This document shows, one piece after another, positions 1 through 7,886 of a stretch of 64,000 nt of DNA. The notes below the pieces were generated by a model. The model searched no databases. It was not told where the DNA came from and was given only the letters and a program-made list of their open reading frames with translations. Both the position numbers and the translations under genes were made by a program. The stretch comes from Vitreoscilla filiformis (GTDB taxonomy: Bacteria > Pseudomonadota > Gammaproteobacteria > Burkholderiales > Burkholderiaceae_C), in NCBI RefSeq assembly GCF_002222655.1, contig NZ_CP022423.1, forward strand, positions 2,976,001-3,040,000, given 5' to 3'. How positions within the stretch are numbered: position 1 is the first letter of the stretch; each line of letters starts with the position of its first letter.

Positions 1-117
1 CTTGGCCACGGGGCGACCGTTGCGGGCGATGACGATCTCGCGTTCGCGCCCCAGCTCAATGGCTTCCACCAAGCGTGACAGCGATGTTTTGGCTTCCAGC
101 ATGTTGACGGCAGGCAT
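1..117 (-). CDS. Phd/YefM-family antitoxin, N-terminal part
   Basis: Partial gene; only the first 39 codons lie in the window, and the rest, with any toxin partner, runs off the left edge. The N-terminus (MPAVNMLEAKTSLSRLVEAI) is the typical start of prevent-host-death antitoxins: a beta strand, then a DNA-binding helix, then the strand IVIARNGRPVAK. Such proteins bind their own promoter and neutralise a VapC/PIN or Doc/RelE-type toxin; which toxin is unknown here. It is divergent from the toluene monooxygenase operon across 141 bp, so the two promoters share that gap. Confidence 0.8.
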   Translation of the reverse strand, partial: MPAVNMLEAKTSLSRLVEAIELGREREIVIARNGRPVAK

Positions 118-215
118 GGGCGCAGCTCCTCACAAAGTTAGCCAAGTCTAGCCAGACAAGGCACCTTCGGGCAAACCCGCTAAACCAAAGTGCAATAGCG
201 CAAAGCCGGCCACGT

Positions 216-226
216 CTCTAGATTCC
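216..226 (+). promoter_or_regulatory. 11-bp motif shared by the tmoA and iorA leaders
   Basis: CTCTAGATTCC occurs here, 32 bp before the tmoA start codon, and again at 4893-4903, 34 bp before the iorA-like start. The GATTCC half is followed by GGAATC after 5 bp (221-237), making an inverted repeat in this copy only. The near-identical spacing suggests a common regulator or start-site element; this is inference. Confidence 0.4.
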
Positions 227-258
227 AGCCCGGAATCCAACAACAGGAGACAAGCCCC

Positions 259-1764
259 ATGGCCTTGCTTGAACGCCACGAGTGGTACGACATCGCCCGC
301 AGCACCAACTGGACGCCGACTTACGTCGGCGAATCCGAACTCTTCCCCGACCTGATGACCGGCGCCAAAGGCGTGCCGATGGCCGAGTGGGAAGACTACG
401 ACGAGCCTTACAAAACCTCGTACCCCGAGTACGTGAAGATCCAGCGCGAAAAAGACGCCGGTGCCTACTCGGTGAAGGCCGCGCTGGAGCGCAGCCGCAT
501 CTTTGAAACCTCGGATCCGGGCTGGCTGTCGATCCTCAAATCGCACTACGGCGCCATTGCGCTGGGCGAGTACGCCGCCATGAGCGCCGAAGCCCGCATG
601 ACGCGCTTTGGCCGCGCCCCCGGCATGCGCAACATGGCCACCTTCGGGATGATGGACGAGAACCGCCACGCGCAGATCCAGCTCTACTTCCCGCACAGCT
701 ACTGCCCCAAGGATCGCCAGTTCGATTGGGCGCACAAGGCTTATCACACCAACGAATGGGGCGCGATTGCGGCGCGCCACACCTTCGATGACCTGTTCCT
801 GGCGCGCAGTGCCACCGACATTGCGGTGATGCTGACCTTCGCCTTCGAGACCGGCTTCACCAACATGCAGTTCCTGGGGCTGGCCGCCGACGCGGCGGAA
901 GCCGGGGATTTCACCTTCGCCAGCCTGATTTCCAGCATCCAGACCGACGAGTCACGCCACGCGCAAATCGGCGGGCCGGCGCTGCAAGTGCTCATCAAAA
1001 ATGGCCGCAAGGAAGAAGCGCAAAAGCTGGTGGATGTGGCGATTGCCCGCGCCTGGCGCCTGTTCAGCCTGCTGACCGGCACGGCGATGGACTACGCCAC
1101 GCCGCTGGAGCACCGCAAGCAGAGCTTCAAGGAGTTCATGCGCGAGTGGATCGTCGGCCAGTTTGAGCGCACGTTGATCGACCTGGGGCTTGACTTGCCC
1201 TGGTACTGGGATCAGATGATCAACGAGTTCGACTACCAGCACCACGCCTACCAAATGGGCATCTGGTTCTGGCGCCCGACGCTGTGGTGGAACCCCGCCG
1301 CCGGTGTCACGCCCGATTGCCGCGACTGGCTGGAAGAAAAGTACCCCGGCTGGAACGACAGCTTCGGCCAGGCCTGGGACGTCATCATCGAAAACTTGGT
1401 GGCCGGTCGCAACGAGCTGACGCTGCCGGAAACGCTGCCCATCGTCTGCAACATGAGCCAGTTGCCGATCTGCGCCGTGCCGGGCAAGGGCTGGAACGTG
1501 AAGGACTACCCGCTCACCTACCAGGGCCGCACCTACCACTTCAACTCGGAAATCGACCGCTGGGTGTTCCAGCAAGACCCGGTGCGCTACCGCGACCACC
1601 TCTCGCTGGTGGATCGCTTCTTGGCCGGGCACATCCAGCCGGCCAACCTGCTGGGCGCTTTGCAGTACATGAACCTCGCCCCCGGCGAGTGCGGCGACGA
1701 CGCCCACGGCTACGCCTGGGTGGACGCTTACCGCGACCCACGTCAGCAAAAGAAGGCCGCCTGA
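259..1764 (+). CDS. tmoA: toluene-4-monooxygenase-type hydroxylase, alpha subunit
   Basis: Catalytic subunit of a four-component bacterial multicomponent monooxygenase that hydroxylates toluene/benzene-type aromatics at a carboxylate-bridged diiron site. It is 501 aa and aligns without offset to TmoA of Pseudomonas mendocina through the N-terminal 240 residues. The six iron ligands are visible: E104, E134, H137, E197, E231 and H234, in GEYAA, DENRH and DESRH contexts. Active-site positions known to steer regiochemistry also match the T4MO type: I100, G103, A107, F176, F196, T201 and F205, with gate residue E214. G103 argues for para-hydroxylation rather than the ToMO type (E103). First gene of tmoABCDEF; an AGGAGA site precedes the ATG. 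Confidence 0.96.
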   Translation: MALLERHEWYDIARSTNWTPTYVGESELFPDLMTGAKGVPMAEWEDYDEPYKTSYPEYVKIQREKDAGAYSVKAALERSRIFETSDPGWLSILKSHYGAIALGEYAAMSAEARMTRFGRAPGMRNMATFGMMDENRHAQIQLYFPHSYCPKDRQFDWAHKAYHTNEWGAIAARHTFDDLFLARSATDIAVMLTFAFETGFTNMQFLGLAADAAEAGDFTFASLISSIQTDESRHAQIGGPALQVLIKNGRKEEAQKLVDVAIARAWRLFSLLTGTAMDYATPLEHRKQSFKEFMREWIVGQFERTLIDLGLDLPWYWDQMINEFDYQHHAYQMGIWFWRPTLWWNPAAGVTPDCRDWLEEKYPGWNDSFGQAWDVIIENLVAGRNELTLPETLPIVCNMSQLPICAVPGKGWNVKDYPLTYQGRTYHFNSEIDRWVFQQDPVRYRDHLSLVDRFLAGHIQPANLLGALQYMNLAPGECGDDAHGYAWVDAYRDPRQQKKAA

Positions 1765-1788
1765 GGCTGCGCTCCGAGGAGAAAAAAC

Positions 1789-2049
1789 ATGGCCCTGTTT
1801 CCCGTGATTTCCAACTTCCAGCATGACTTCGTGCTGCAACTCCTGCCGGTGGACACCGAGCACACGATGGACGAAGTCGCCGCCGCTGCCGCGCACCATT
1901 CGGTGGGCCGGCGCGTACGTCCGCAGCCGGACAAGGTGATTCGTGTGCGTCGCCAAGGCGCGGCGGAGTTTTTCCCGCGCAGCGCCAAGCTGTGCGAGAC
2001 CGACATCCAGCCAATGGAGTCGCTCGAATTCATCTTCTGTGACGCTTGA
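1789..2049 (+). CDS. tmoB: toluene monooxygenase gamma subunit
   Basis: Small gamma subunit of the (alpha-beta-gamma)2 hydroxylase, 86 aa, with the family pattern FPVxxxFxxDFVxQL at the N-terminus, a central RRVRP segment and a C-terminal ExxF motif. The family has a ubiquitin-like fold and buttresses the alpha subunit; it has no catalytic residues. It lies 24 bp after tmoA with a GAGGAGAAAA ribosome site, and its size is normal (TmoB is 84 aa). Confidence 0.93.
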   Translation: MALFPVISNFQHDFVLQLLPVDTEHTMDEVAAAAAHHSVGRRVRPQPDKVIRVRRQGAAEFFPRSAKLCETDIQPMESLEFIFCDA

Positions 2050-2061
2050 CGGGGTGATGCG

Positions 2062-2397
2062 ATGACGTTTGAAAAAGTCTGCACCCTGGACGACGTGTGG
2101 GAAGGTGAGATGAGTGAGGTGGAGGTGGGCCAGCACGTCATCGTGCTGGTGGGCTTGGATGGGGGCGAGATTCGCGCCTTCCAAGGCATCTGCCCGCACC
2201 AGGACATCCCCATGTGCGAAGGCAAGTTTGACGGCAAAACGCTGATGTGCCGCGCCCACCAGTGGACGTTTGACGCCCGCACCGGCCAAGGCATCAACCC
2301 CGGCGACTGCCGCCTGGCGCAATACCCCGTGAAGGTGGAAGGCGAGGACGTGCTGATCCAGGTGGACGGCGTGCAACCGCTGTTTGCCCACACCTGA
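2062..2397 (+). CDS. tmoC: toluene monooxygenase Rieske ferredoxin
   Basis: T4MO-type Rieske [2Fe-2S] ferredoxin, 111 aa, which passes electrons from the TmoF reductase to the diiron hydroxylase. The two cluster-binding boxes are intact: C44-x-H46 (ICPHQ) and C63-x2-H66 (CRAHQW). It is soluble with no signal peptide. It follows tmoB by 12 bp, in the same place as in the P. mendocina tmo and Ralstonia tbu operons. Confidence 0.95.
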   Translation: MTFEKVCTLDDVWEGEMSEVEVGQHVIVLVGLDGGEIRAFQGICPHQDIPMCEGKFDGKTLMCRAHQWTFDARTGQGINPGDCRLAQYPVKVEGEDVLIQVDGVQPLFAHT

Positions 2398-2425
2398 ACG
2401 TTTCACGCTTTCCGAAGGATTCCCC

Positions 2426-2740
2426 ATGAGCACCCCCAAAACAGCCGACGGCTACCGCAACAACCGCGTGGGCCCCGTGCTGCGCGCCAGCCCGATCACC
2501 TCAGCGGTGATCGAAGCGGCGGAAGAAGACAACCCCGACAAAACCATCCGTGTCGATGACAAGGTGGCGTATGTGCGCATCGACTGCGAAGGCGAGCTGA
2601 TCCTGCGCCGCGAGACGCTGGAGCGCGCCCTGGGCCGCCCGTTCAAGATGAGTGAGCTGGAGGTGGAGCTGGGTTCATTCGCTGGCCGCATCCAAACGGC
2701 GGACGACCATGTTCGCTTCTATTACGAAAAAACCCTCTGA
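2426..2740 (+). CDS. tmoD: toluene monooxygenase effector (coupling) protein
   Basis: Cofactor-free effector protein, 104 aa, of the MmoB/DmpM/TmoD family. It docks on the hydroxylase and tunes catalysis and coupling. The conserved NRVGPVLRASPITSAVIEA segment is at residues 12-30. An upstream in-frame start at 2384 overlaps tmoC; I chose the ATG at 2426 because it gives the family length and has a GAAGGA site 8 bp before it. Confidence 0.94.
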   Translation: MSTPKTADGYRNNRVGPVLRASPITSAVIEAAEEDNPDKTIRVDDKVAYVRIDCEGELILRRETLERALGRPFKMSELEVELGSFAGRIQTADDHVRFYYEKTL

Positions 2741-2756
2741 GTTGGAGACGCACGCC

Positions 2757-3758
2757 ATGTCGCAGCAACCCGCACCCGCGCCTGAAGTCCTCAAGCCGCT
2801 CAAGACCTGGAGCCACCTCGCTGGCCGCCGCCGCAAGCCCAGCGAGTACGAGATCGTCTCCACCAACCTGCACTTTTCCACCGACAACCCGGATGCGCCG
2901 TTCGAGCTGGATCCGAACTTCGCGATGGCGCAGTGGTTCAAGCAGCACCGCAACGCCTCGCCGCTGAAGCATGCGGACTGGAACGCCTTCCGTGACCCGG
3001 ACGAGATCGTTTATCGCACCTACAACATCCAGCAGGATGGGCAGGAAACCTACGTGATGGGCCTGTTCGACCAGTTCTCGGCGCGTGGCCACGATGCCAT
3101 GTTGGAGCCGACCTGGGCACGCACCCTGGCCCGCGTTTACAGCCCGTCGCGTTACCTGTTCCACACGCTGCAAATGGCGTCGGCTTACCTGTCGCAGATG
3201 GCGCCGGCTTCCACCATCAGCAACTGCGCCACCTACCAAACCGCCGATTCGCTGCGCTGGCTCACTCACACCGCCTACCGCACCCGCGAACTCAGCAAAA
3301 CCTTCACCGACTTGCCCTTCGGCACCGACGAACGCAACCGCTGGGAGCACGACACGGCCTGGCAAGGCTGGCGCAAGCTGGTGGAACAAGCCCTGGTGGC
3401 CTGGGATTGGGCGGAGAGCTTTGCCGCCTTCAGCTTGGTGATTCGCCCCGCCGTGGAAGAAACCGTGCTGCGCGGCCTGGGTGAAGCCGCCCGCCACAAC
3501 GGCGACACGCTGCTGGGCCTGCTCACCGACGCGCAGTTGCAAGACGCCCAACGCCACCGCCGCTGGGCCAGCGCCTTGGTGCGCATGGCGCTGCAAACCG
3601 AGGGCAACCGCGAGGTGCTGGCCGGCTGGTTGGCGAAGTGGGCGCCGTTGGCCGACGCTGCCATCGCCGCTTACGCCCAAGCGCTGCCGGATGGCGCCGA
3701 CATCGCCGAGCGCGCTCAGGCGGCCACTGCGCAATTCCGCGCCGGGTTGCTGGCATGA
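2757..3758 (+). CDS. tmoE: toluene monooxygenase hydroxylase, beta subunit
   Basis: Beta subunit of the hydroxylase, 333 aa, a ferritin-like paralogue of TmoA that lacks the iron ligands and builds the heterohexamer. Recognisable stretches are LKTWSHLAGRRRKPSEYEI at the N-terminus and the ARTLARVYSPSRYLFHTLQM helix. The ATG at 2757 (GGAGAC upstream) is preferred over a start inside tmoD. Its stop overlaps the tmoF start in ATGA, so the two are probably translationally coupled. Confidence 0.94.
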   Translation: MSQQPAPAPEVLKPLKTWSHLAGRRRKPSEYEIVSTNLHFSTDNPDAPFELDPNFAMAQWFKQHRNASPLKHADWNAFRDPDEIVYRTYNIQQDGQETYVMGLFDQFSARGHDAMLEPTWARTLARVYSPSRYLFHTLQMASAYLSQMAPASTISNCATYQTADSLRWLTHTAYRTRELSKTFTDLPFGTDERNRWEHDTAWQGWRKLVEQALVAWDWAESFAAFSLVIRPAVEETVLRGLGEAARHNGDTLLGLLTDAQLQDAQRHRRWASALVRMALQTEGNREVLAGWLAKWAPLADAAIAAYAQALPDGADIAERAQAATAQFRAGLLA

Positions 3759-4816
3759 GCGCTGCGGGCGACGTGAACCCAACCACAACGCCCGCGCCGT
3801 GGCGCATCCAGATCGAAGGCGGGGCCGAATTCACCCTCGCCGCCGACGAGGACACGCTGCTGCGCGGCGCCCTGCGCGCCGGGGTGCCGTGGCCGTATGA
3901 GTGCAGCGTCGGCGGTTGCGGCGCCTGCCGCTTCGACGTGCTGGACGGGCTGATGCAAACGCTGTGGGAAGCCGCGCCCGGCCTCTCGGAGCGTGAGCGC
4001 AAGCGCGGCAAGCGCCTGGCCTGCCAATCCCGCCCAGGGGGGGATTGCCGGGTGAAGGTGCGGCTCGATCCACCTGCTGCCGGGGCGATGGCCTCACGGC
4101 CCCCAGTGCGGCGCATGGCCACGCTGCTGGCCCGCCGACCGGTGACGCCGGACATGGACGAGTTCTGCTTCCAACTCCCCGAGGGCGACGCGGGCGAGTT
4201 CATCGCCGGCCAGTACGCGCTGCTCTACCCGCCAGAGCTGGGCTCACCCCGCGCTTATTCGATGGCGAATGTGCCAAGCGAACGCGGCAGCAACCCAACG
4301 GTTTGGCGCTTCGTCATCCGCCAAGTGCCGGGCGGCGTGGGCAGCGGGCTGCTGTTCGGGCTGACGCCGGGCGCACAGCTCCCCATCGACGGGCCTTATG
4401 GCCACGGCCATCTGCAACCCGGCACGCGGGATGTGGTGTGCATCGCCGGCGGTTCGGGGCTGGGGCCGATGCTTTCCGTGGCGCGGGGGGTGTTGGCCGA
4501 ACCGGGCACGCGGCGGGTGCATTTCTTCCTGGGGCTGCGCACGCAAGCCGAACTGAGCGCGGTCAAAGAGCTGGATGGGCTGGATCCGGCGCGGCTGCGG
4601 CTGCACACGGTGCTCTCCAGCCCGTCAGCCGAAGCGCCGTGGGTGGGGCCGACCGGGTTCGTGCATGAAGAAGCCGAGCGCACCTTGGCGCAACCCCTGG
4701 CCGCGCACGATTTCTACTTTGCCGGCCCGCCGCGCATGGTGGAAGCCGTGCAAGAGATGCTGATGCTGCGACATCGGGTGCCGTTCGAGCAGATTCACTT
4801 TGATCGGTTCATCTGA
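3755..4816 (+). CDS. tmoF: toluene monooxygenase NADH reductase
   Basis: FNR-type oxidoreductase, 353 aa, that takes electrons from NADH through FAD and a plant-type [2Fe-2S] cluster to TmoC. The cluster cysteines are C50, C55, C58 and C90 (CSVGGCGAC plus LACQS). The flavin motif RAYSMAN and the nucleotide-binding GGSGLGPML follow. It is about 27 residues longer than P. mendocina TmoF, mainly at the N-terminus. The start overlaps the tmoE stop by 4 bp. It closes the operon; no regulator, porin or ring-cleavage genes follow. Confidence 0.95.
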   Translation: MSAAGDVNPTTTPAPWRIQIEGGAEFTLAADEDTLLRGALRAGVPWPYECSVGGCGACRFDVLDGLMQTLWEAAPGLSERERKRGKRLACQSRPGGDCRVKVRLDPPAAGAMASRPPVRRMATLLARRPVTPDMDEFCFQLPEGDAGEFIAGQYALLYPPELGSPRAYSMANVPSERGSNPTVWRFVIRQVPGGVGSGLLFGLTPGAQLPIDGPYGHGHLQPGTRDVVCIAGGSGLGPMLSVARGVLAEPGTRRVHFFLGLRTQAELSAVKELDGLDPARLRLHTVLSSPSAEAPWVGPTGFVHEEAERTLAQPLAAHDFYFAGPPRMVEAVQEMLMLRHRVPFEQIHFDRFI

Positions 4817-4892
4817 CCCATCCCCCTTCGATTGGCAAGTTGAACTTGATACTCAAGCAAGGCAATCCCCACTAGCCACCCCTGGCGAGCGC

Positions 4893-4903
4893 CTCTAGAT
4901 TCC
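4893..4903 (+). promoter_or_regulatory. second copy of the CTCTAGATTCC leader motif
   Basis: Identical to 216-226 and placed 34 bp before the iorA-like ATG. Immediately after it, GGCTCCA (4904-4910) and TGGAGCC (4925-4931) could pair to form a 7-bp stem that ends just before the start codon and would cover the ribosome site. Confidence 0.4.
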
Positions 4904-4937
4904 GGCTCCATTCCTTTCACGAAGTGGAGCCGCATCC

Positions 4938-5411
4938 ATGAGCACCCTCAACGTCAACGGCCGCCCGCACACGGTGGACGTGGAGCCCGATACCCCCGTC
5001 CTCTGGGCGCTGCGCGACGCGCTGGGCCTCACCGGCACCAAATTCGGCTGCGGCGCCGGCTTGTGCGGCGCCTGCACGGTGCATCTGGATGGGCAGGCCA
5101 TCCGCTCCTGCATCACGCCGGTGTCAGCGGCGGATGGCAAGCGCATCACCACCGTGGAAGCCGCCACCGACGGCGGCGACAAGGTCGGCGCCGCTGTCCA
5201 CGCCGCCTGGGTGAAACACGATGTGGCCCAGTGCGGCTACTGCCAAAGCGGCCAGATCATGACGGCCACGGCGTTTTTGAAATCCCTGCCCCCAGGCAAA
5301 CAGCCCAGTGCCGCCGAGATCGACGCGGCCATGAGCGGCAACATCTGCCGCTGCGGCACCTATGCCCGCATCCGCGCTGCGGTGGCCGACGCCGCCAAAA
5401 CCCTCGCCTGA
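4938..5411 (+). CDS. molybdenum hydroxylase, [2Fe-2S] subunit (isoquinoline 1-oxidoreductase alpha-like)
   Basis: Small electron-transfer subunit of a xanthine-oxidase-family enzyme, 157 aa. The N-terminal plant-type cluster is C38/C43/C46/C58. The C-terminal helical cluster is C99-x2-C102 with C137-x-C139 (CGYC and CRC). It should relay electrons from the molybdenum site of the next gene to a membrane or cytochrome acceptor. It lacks its own signal peptide, so it is presumably carried to the periplasm with the Tat-exported large subunit. The substrate, aldehyde or N-heterocycle, cannot be read from sequence. Confidence 0.9.
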   Translation: MSTLNVNGRPHTVDVEPDTPVLWALRDALGLTGTKFGCGAGLCGACTVHLDGQAIRSCITPVSAADGKRITTVEAATDGGDKVGAAVHAAWVKHDVAQCGYCQSGQIMTATAFLKSLPPGKQPSAAEIDAAMSGNICRCGTYARIRAAVADAAKTLA

Positions 5412-5425
5412 AGAAGGAGCCGCTC

Positions 5426-7702
5426 ATGTTGACCACTCACTTGAACGACGCCGATTTCCAACGCCTGCGCGCCGAACTGCCACGCGGCCTGCAACACATG
5501 CTGGCGCGTGACGACGCAGCCCCCGCCGCCACCGCCGTGCCGCGCCGCAGCTTTCTGAAACTGATGGGCGTCGGGGCCGCCAGCAGCGGCGGCTTGGCGC
5601 TCGGGCTGTTCAACACCGACGCTCACGCCGCCAACGCCCCCGCTGCCGGCCTCAAACCCACCGAACAGCCCTCGGCGTTTGTGGAGATCACGCCGGCGGG
5701 TGAAATCATCGTCACCGTCAACCGGCTGGAGTTTGGCCAAGGGGTGATGACGGCGCTGCCGCTGATCCTGGCCGAAGAGCTGGACGCCGATTGGGCCAAG
5801 GTCAGCGCCCGCCACGGCAACAGCGCTCCGGCTTACGCTGATCCGCGCTTCGGGCTGCATCTCACCGGGGGCTCCAACTCCATCAAACACAGCTTCAGCC
5901 AATACCGCGAGCTGGGAGCACGCACCCGCGCCATGCTGCTGGCCGCTGCGGCGCAGCAGTGGAATGTGAGCGCCGCCAGCTTGCGCACGCAGGCCGGCGA
6001 AGTCATCGCACCGGACGGTCGCAAGCTCGGTTACGGTGCGCTGGCCCAGGCGGCGATGGCGCAACCGGTTCCGGCGCAAGTGGCCCTCAAAGACCCGAAG
6101 GATTTCCGCCTCATCGGTCGCCCCACCGACCGGCTCGATGCCAAGGCCAAAAGCAGTGGCCGCCAGAGCTTCGGCATCGATGTGCGGCAACCTGGCCAGC
6201 TCACCGCCGTGGTGGCGCATCCGCCCGTGTTCGGCGCCCGGCTGAAGACGCTGGACGATGCGGCGGCGCGGGCCGTCAAGGGTGTGCGGGCGGTGCTGCG
6301 CATTCCGGGGGATCGTGGCGGCGAGGCCGTGGCGGTGATCGCCGAAGGCTACTGGCAGGCCAAGAAAGGCCGCGACGCCCTGCAAGCCACCTGGGACACC
6401 GCCAACGTGGAAAAGGTGGACAGCCAGCGCCAGCTCGCCCAATACCGGGCGCTGGCGCAACAACCGGGGCCACGCAAGTTCGAGGCGGACATGGCGCCGC
6501 TGGCCCAAGCGGCCAAGTACATCGAAGCGGAATTCACCTTCCCCTACCTGGCGCACGCGCCGATGGAGCCGCTCAACTGCACGGTATTGTTGGGTGAACA
6601 AGGGGCGCAACTGTGGGTCGGCTCGCAGTTTCCGGGCACCGATGCCATGGCCGCCGCCCAAACGCTGGGCCTCAAACCCGAGCAAATCCAGATGCATGTG
6701 CAGATGGCCGGCGGGGGGTTTGGCCGCCGCGCCGTGCCCAGCAGTGACTATGTGGTGCAAGCCTGCCAAGTCGCCAAAGCGGCGCGTGCTGCCGGTCTGA
6801 ACGTGCCCGTTCGCATGGTGTGGAGCCGTGAGGACGACATCCGAGGTGGCTACTACCGCCCGATGCACTTGCACCGCGCCCGCATCGGGTTGGACGCCCG
6901 GGGCGAGGTGCTGGCATGGGATCACACCATCGTCGGCCAATCCATCCTCACCGGCACCTTCTTCGAGGGCTTCATGGTGAAAGATGGCATCGACGCCACC
7001 GCCGTCGAGGGTATGCGCGACCCCTACGCCCTGCCCATGCGCCTGACGGTGCATCACCCCAAGGTGAACGTGCCGGTGTTGTGGTGGCGCAGTGTGGGCA
7101 GCACGCACACCGCTTTCGTCATGGAAACGCTGGTGGATGAAATCGCCCGCGCCGCCAAAACCGACCCGGTGGCCTGGCGCCTGAAGCAGTTCGGGGAGAA
7201 GCACCCGCGCCACCGCGCCGCGCTGGAGCTGGCCGTGGCCCAAAGCGGCTACGGTAAGAAGCGTTTGCCGGCGGGGCACGCTTGGGGCGTGGCGGTGCAT
7301 GAGTCGTTCGAAACCGTGGTGGCTTATGTGGTGGAGGCTTCGGTGAAAAAGGGCACGCCGGTGCTGCACCGCGTCACGGCGGGGGTGCATTGCAACTTGG
7401 CGGTGAACCCGCGCACCATCGAAGCGCAGGTGCAGGGCGCGGCGCTGATGGGGCTGGGGATGTGTTTGCCGGGCGCAGCCATCACACTGAAAGACGGCGT
7501 GGTGGAGCAGAGCAACTTCGGTGATTACGCCGTGCCGCGCATCGGGGACATGCCGCAAATCGCCGTCCACATCGTGCCCAGCGCCGACGCGCCCACCGGC
7601 ATGGGCGAGCCGGGTTTGCCCCCGCTGGCGCCAGCGTTTGCCAATGCGCTGGCCAAGCTGACGGGCAAGGCGGTGCGGCAGTTGCCGTTTAAGTTGGGGT
7701 GA
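5426..7702 (+). CDS. Tat-exported molybdopterin oxidoreductase large subunit (isoquinoline 1-oxidoreductase beta-like)
   Basis: Molybdopterin-cytosine-dinucleotide-binding catalytic subunit, 758 aa. A twin-arginine signal (RRSFLK, residues 40-45, then a hydrophobic stretch and AHA) follows an unusually long 39-residue n-region and predicts folded export. GGGFGRR (around residue 430) is a family molybdopterin-contact motif, and the C-terminal GMGEPG holds the expected catalytic Glu. The ATG at 5426 has AAGGAG before it. Its order with the [2Fe-2S] subunit, xdhC and a MocA-like gene is typical for this family, although here the last gene is displaced 9.5 kb away. Confidence 0.88.
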   Translation: MLTTHLNDADFQRLRAELPRGLQHMLARDDAAPAATAVPRRSFLKLMGVGAASSGGLALGLFNTDAHAANAPAAGLKPTEQPSAFVEITPAGEIIVTVNRLEFGQGVMTALPLILAEELDADWAKVSARHGNSAPAYADPRFGLHLTGGSNSIKHSFSQYRELGARTRAMLLAAAAQQWNVSAASLRTQAGEVIAPDGRKLGYGALAQAAMAQPVPAQVALKDPKDFRLIGRPTDRLDAKAKSSGRQSFGIDVRQPGQLTAVVAHPPVFGARLKTLDDAAARAVKGVRAVLRIPGDRGGEAVAVIAEGYWQAKKGRDALQATWDTANVEKVDSQRQLAQYRALAQQPGPRKFEADMAPLAQAAKYIEAEFTFPYLAHAPMEPLNCTVLLGEQGAQLWVGSQFPGTDAMAAAQTLGLKPEQIQMHVQMAGGGFGRRAVPSSDYVVQACQVAKAARAAGLNVPVRMVWSREDDIRGGYYRPMHLHRARIGLDARGEVLAWDHTIVGQSILTGTFFEGFMVKDGIDATAVEGMRDPYALPMRLTVHHPKVNVPVLWWRSVGSTHTAFVMETLVDEIARAAKTDPVAWRLKQFGEKHPRHRAALELAVAQSGYGKKRLPAGHAWGVAVHESFETVVAYVVEASVKKGTPVLHRVTAGVHCNLAVNPRTIEAQVQGAALMGLGMCLPGAAITLKDGVVEQSNFGDYAVPRIGDMPQIAVHIVPSADAPTGMGEPGLPPLAPAFANALAKLTGKAVRQLPFKLG

Positions 7703-7732
7703 GGGGTGGGAGGGGTGCCCCCCTCTCCCCGG

Positions 7733-7755
7733 CCCTCTCCCACGAGGGGAGAGGG
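7733..7755. repeat. REP-like palindrome, copy 1
   Basis: CCCTCTCC followed by GGAGAGGG around a CACGAG loop, a short GC-rich hairpin of the kind scattered through Burkholderiales genomes. It lies 30 bp after the large oxidoreductase subunit and may also stop transcription or protect the 3' end. Confidence 0.7.
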
Positions 7756-7817
7756 AGAAATGCGCCCCCGCGTTACCGTCCCCCATCAAGCCCCCTAGCC
7801 CTTGGCCCGCAGCAAAG

Positions 7818-7842
7818 CCCCTCTCCCATCGTGGGAGAGGGG
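7818..7842. repeat. REP-like palindrome, copy 2
   Basis: Perfect 11-bp inverted repeat (CCCCTCTCCCA / TGGGAGAGGGG) around TCG. It is almost identical to the copy at 15180-15204 inside the DUF559 element, so both belong to one dispersed family. Confidence 0.75.
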
Positions 7843-7886
7843 TTGGGGAGAGGGGGCCGCCCCATCCCCGAAAGCCCTCCCGCCCT

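Noticed and set aside
160..175. Sigma-54-like GGCAC...GGCAA sequence upstream of tmoA
   Set aside because: The GG and GC elements are one base too close for a -24/-12 promoter and the -12 half is not TTGC.
7703..7886. Protein-coding potential in the GC-rich gap before xdhC
   Set aside because: The open frame consists of REP-like palindromes and simple C/T-rich sequence with no ribosome site.
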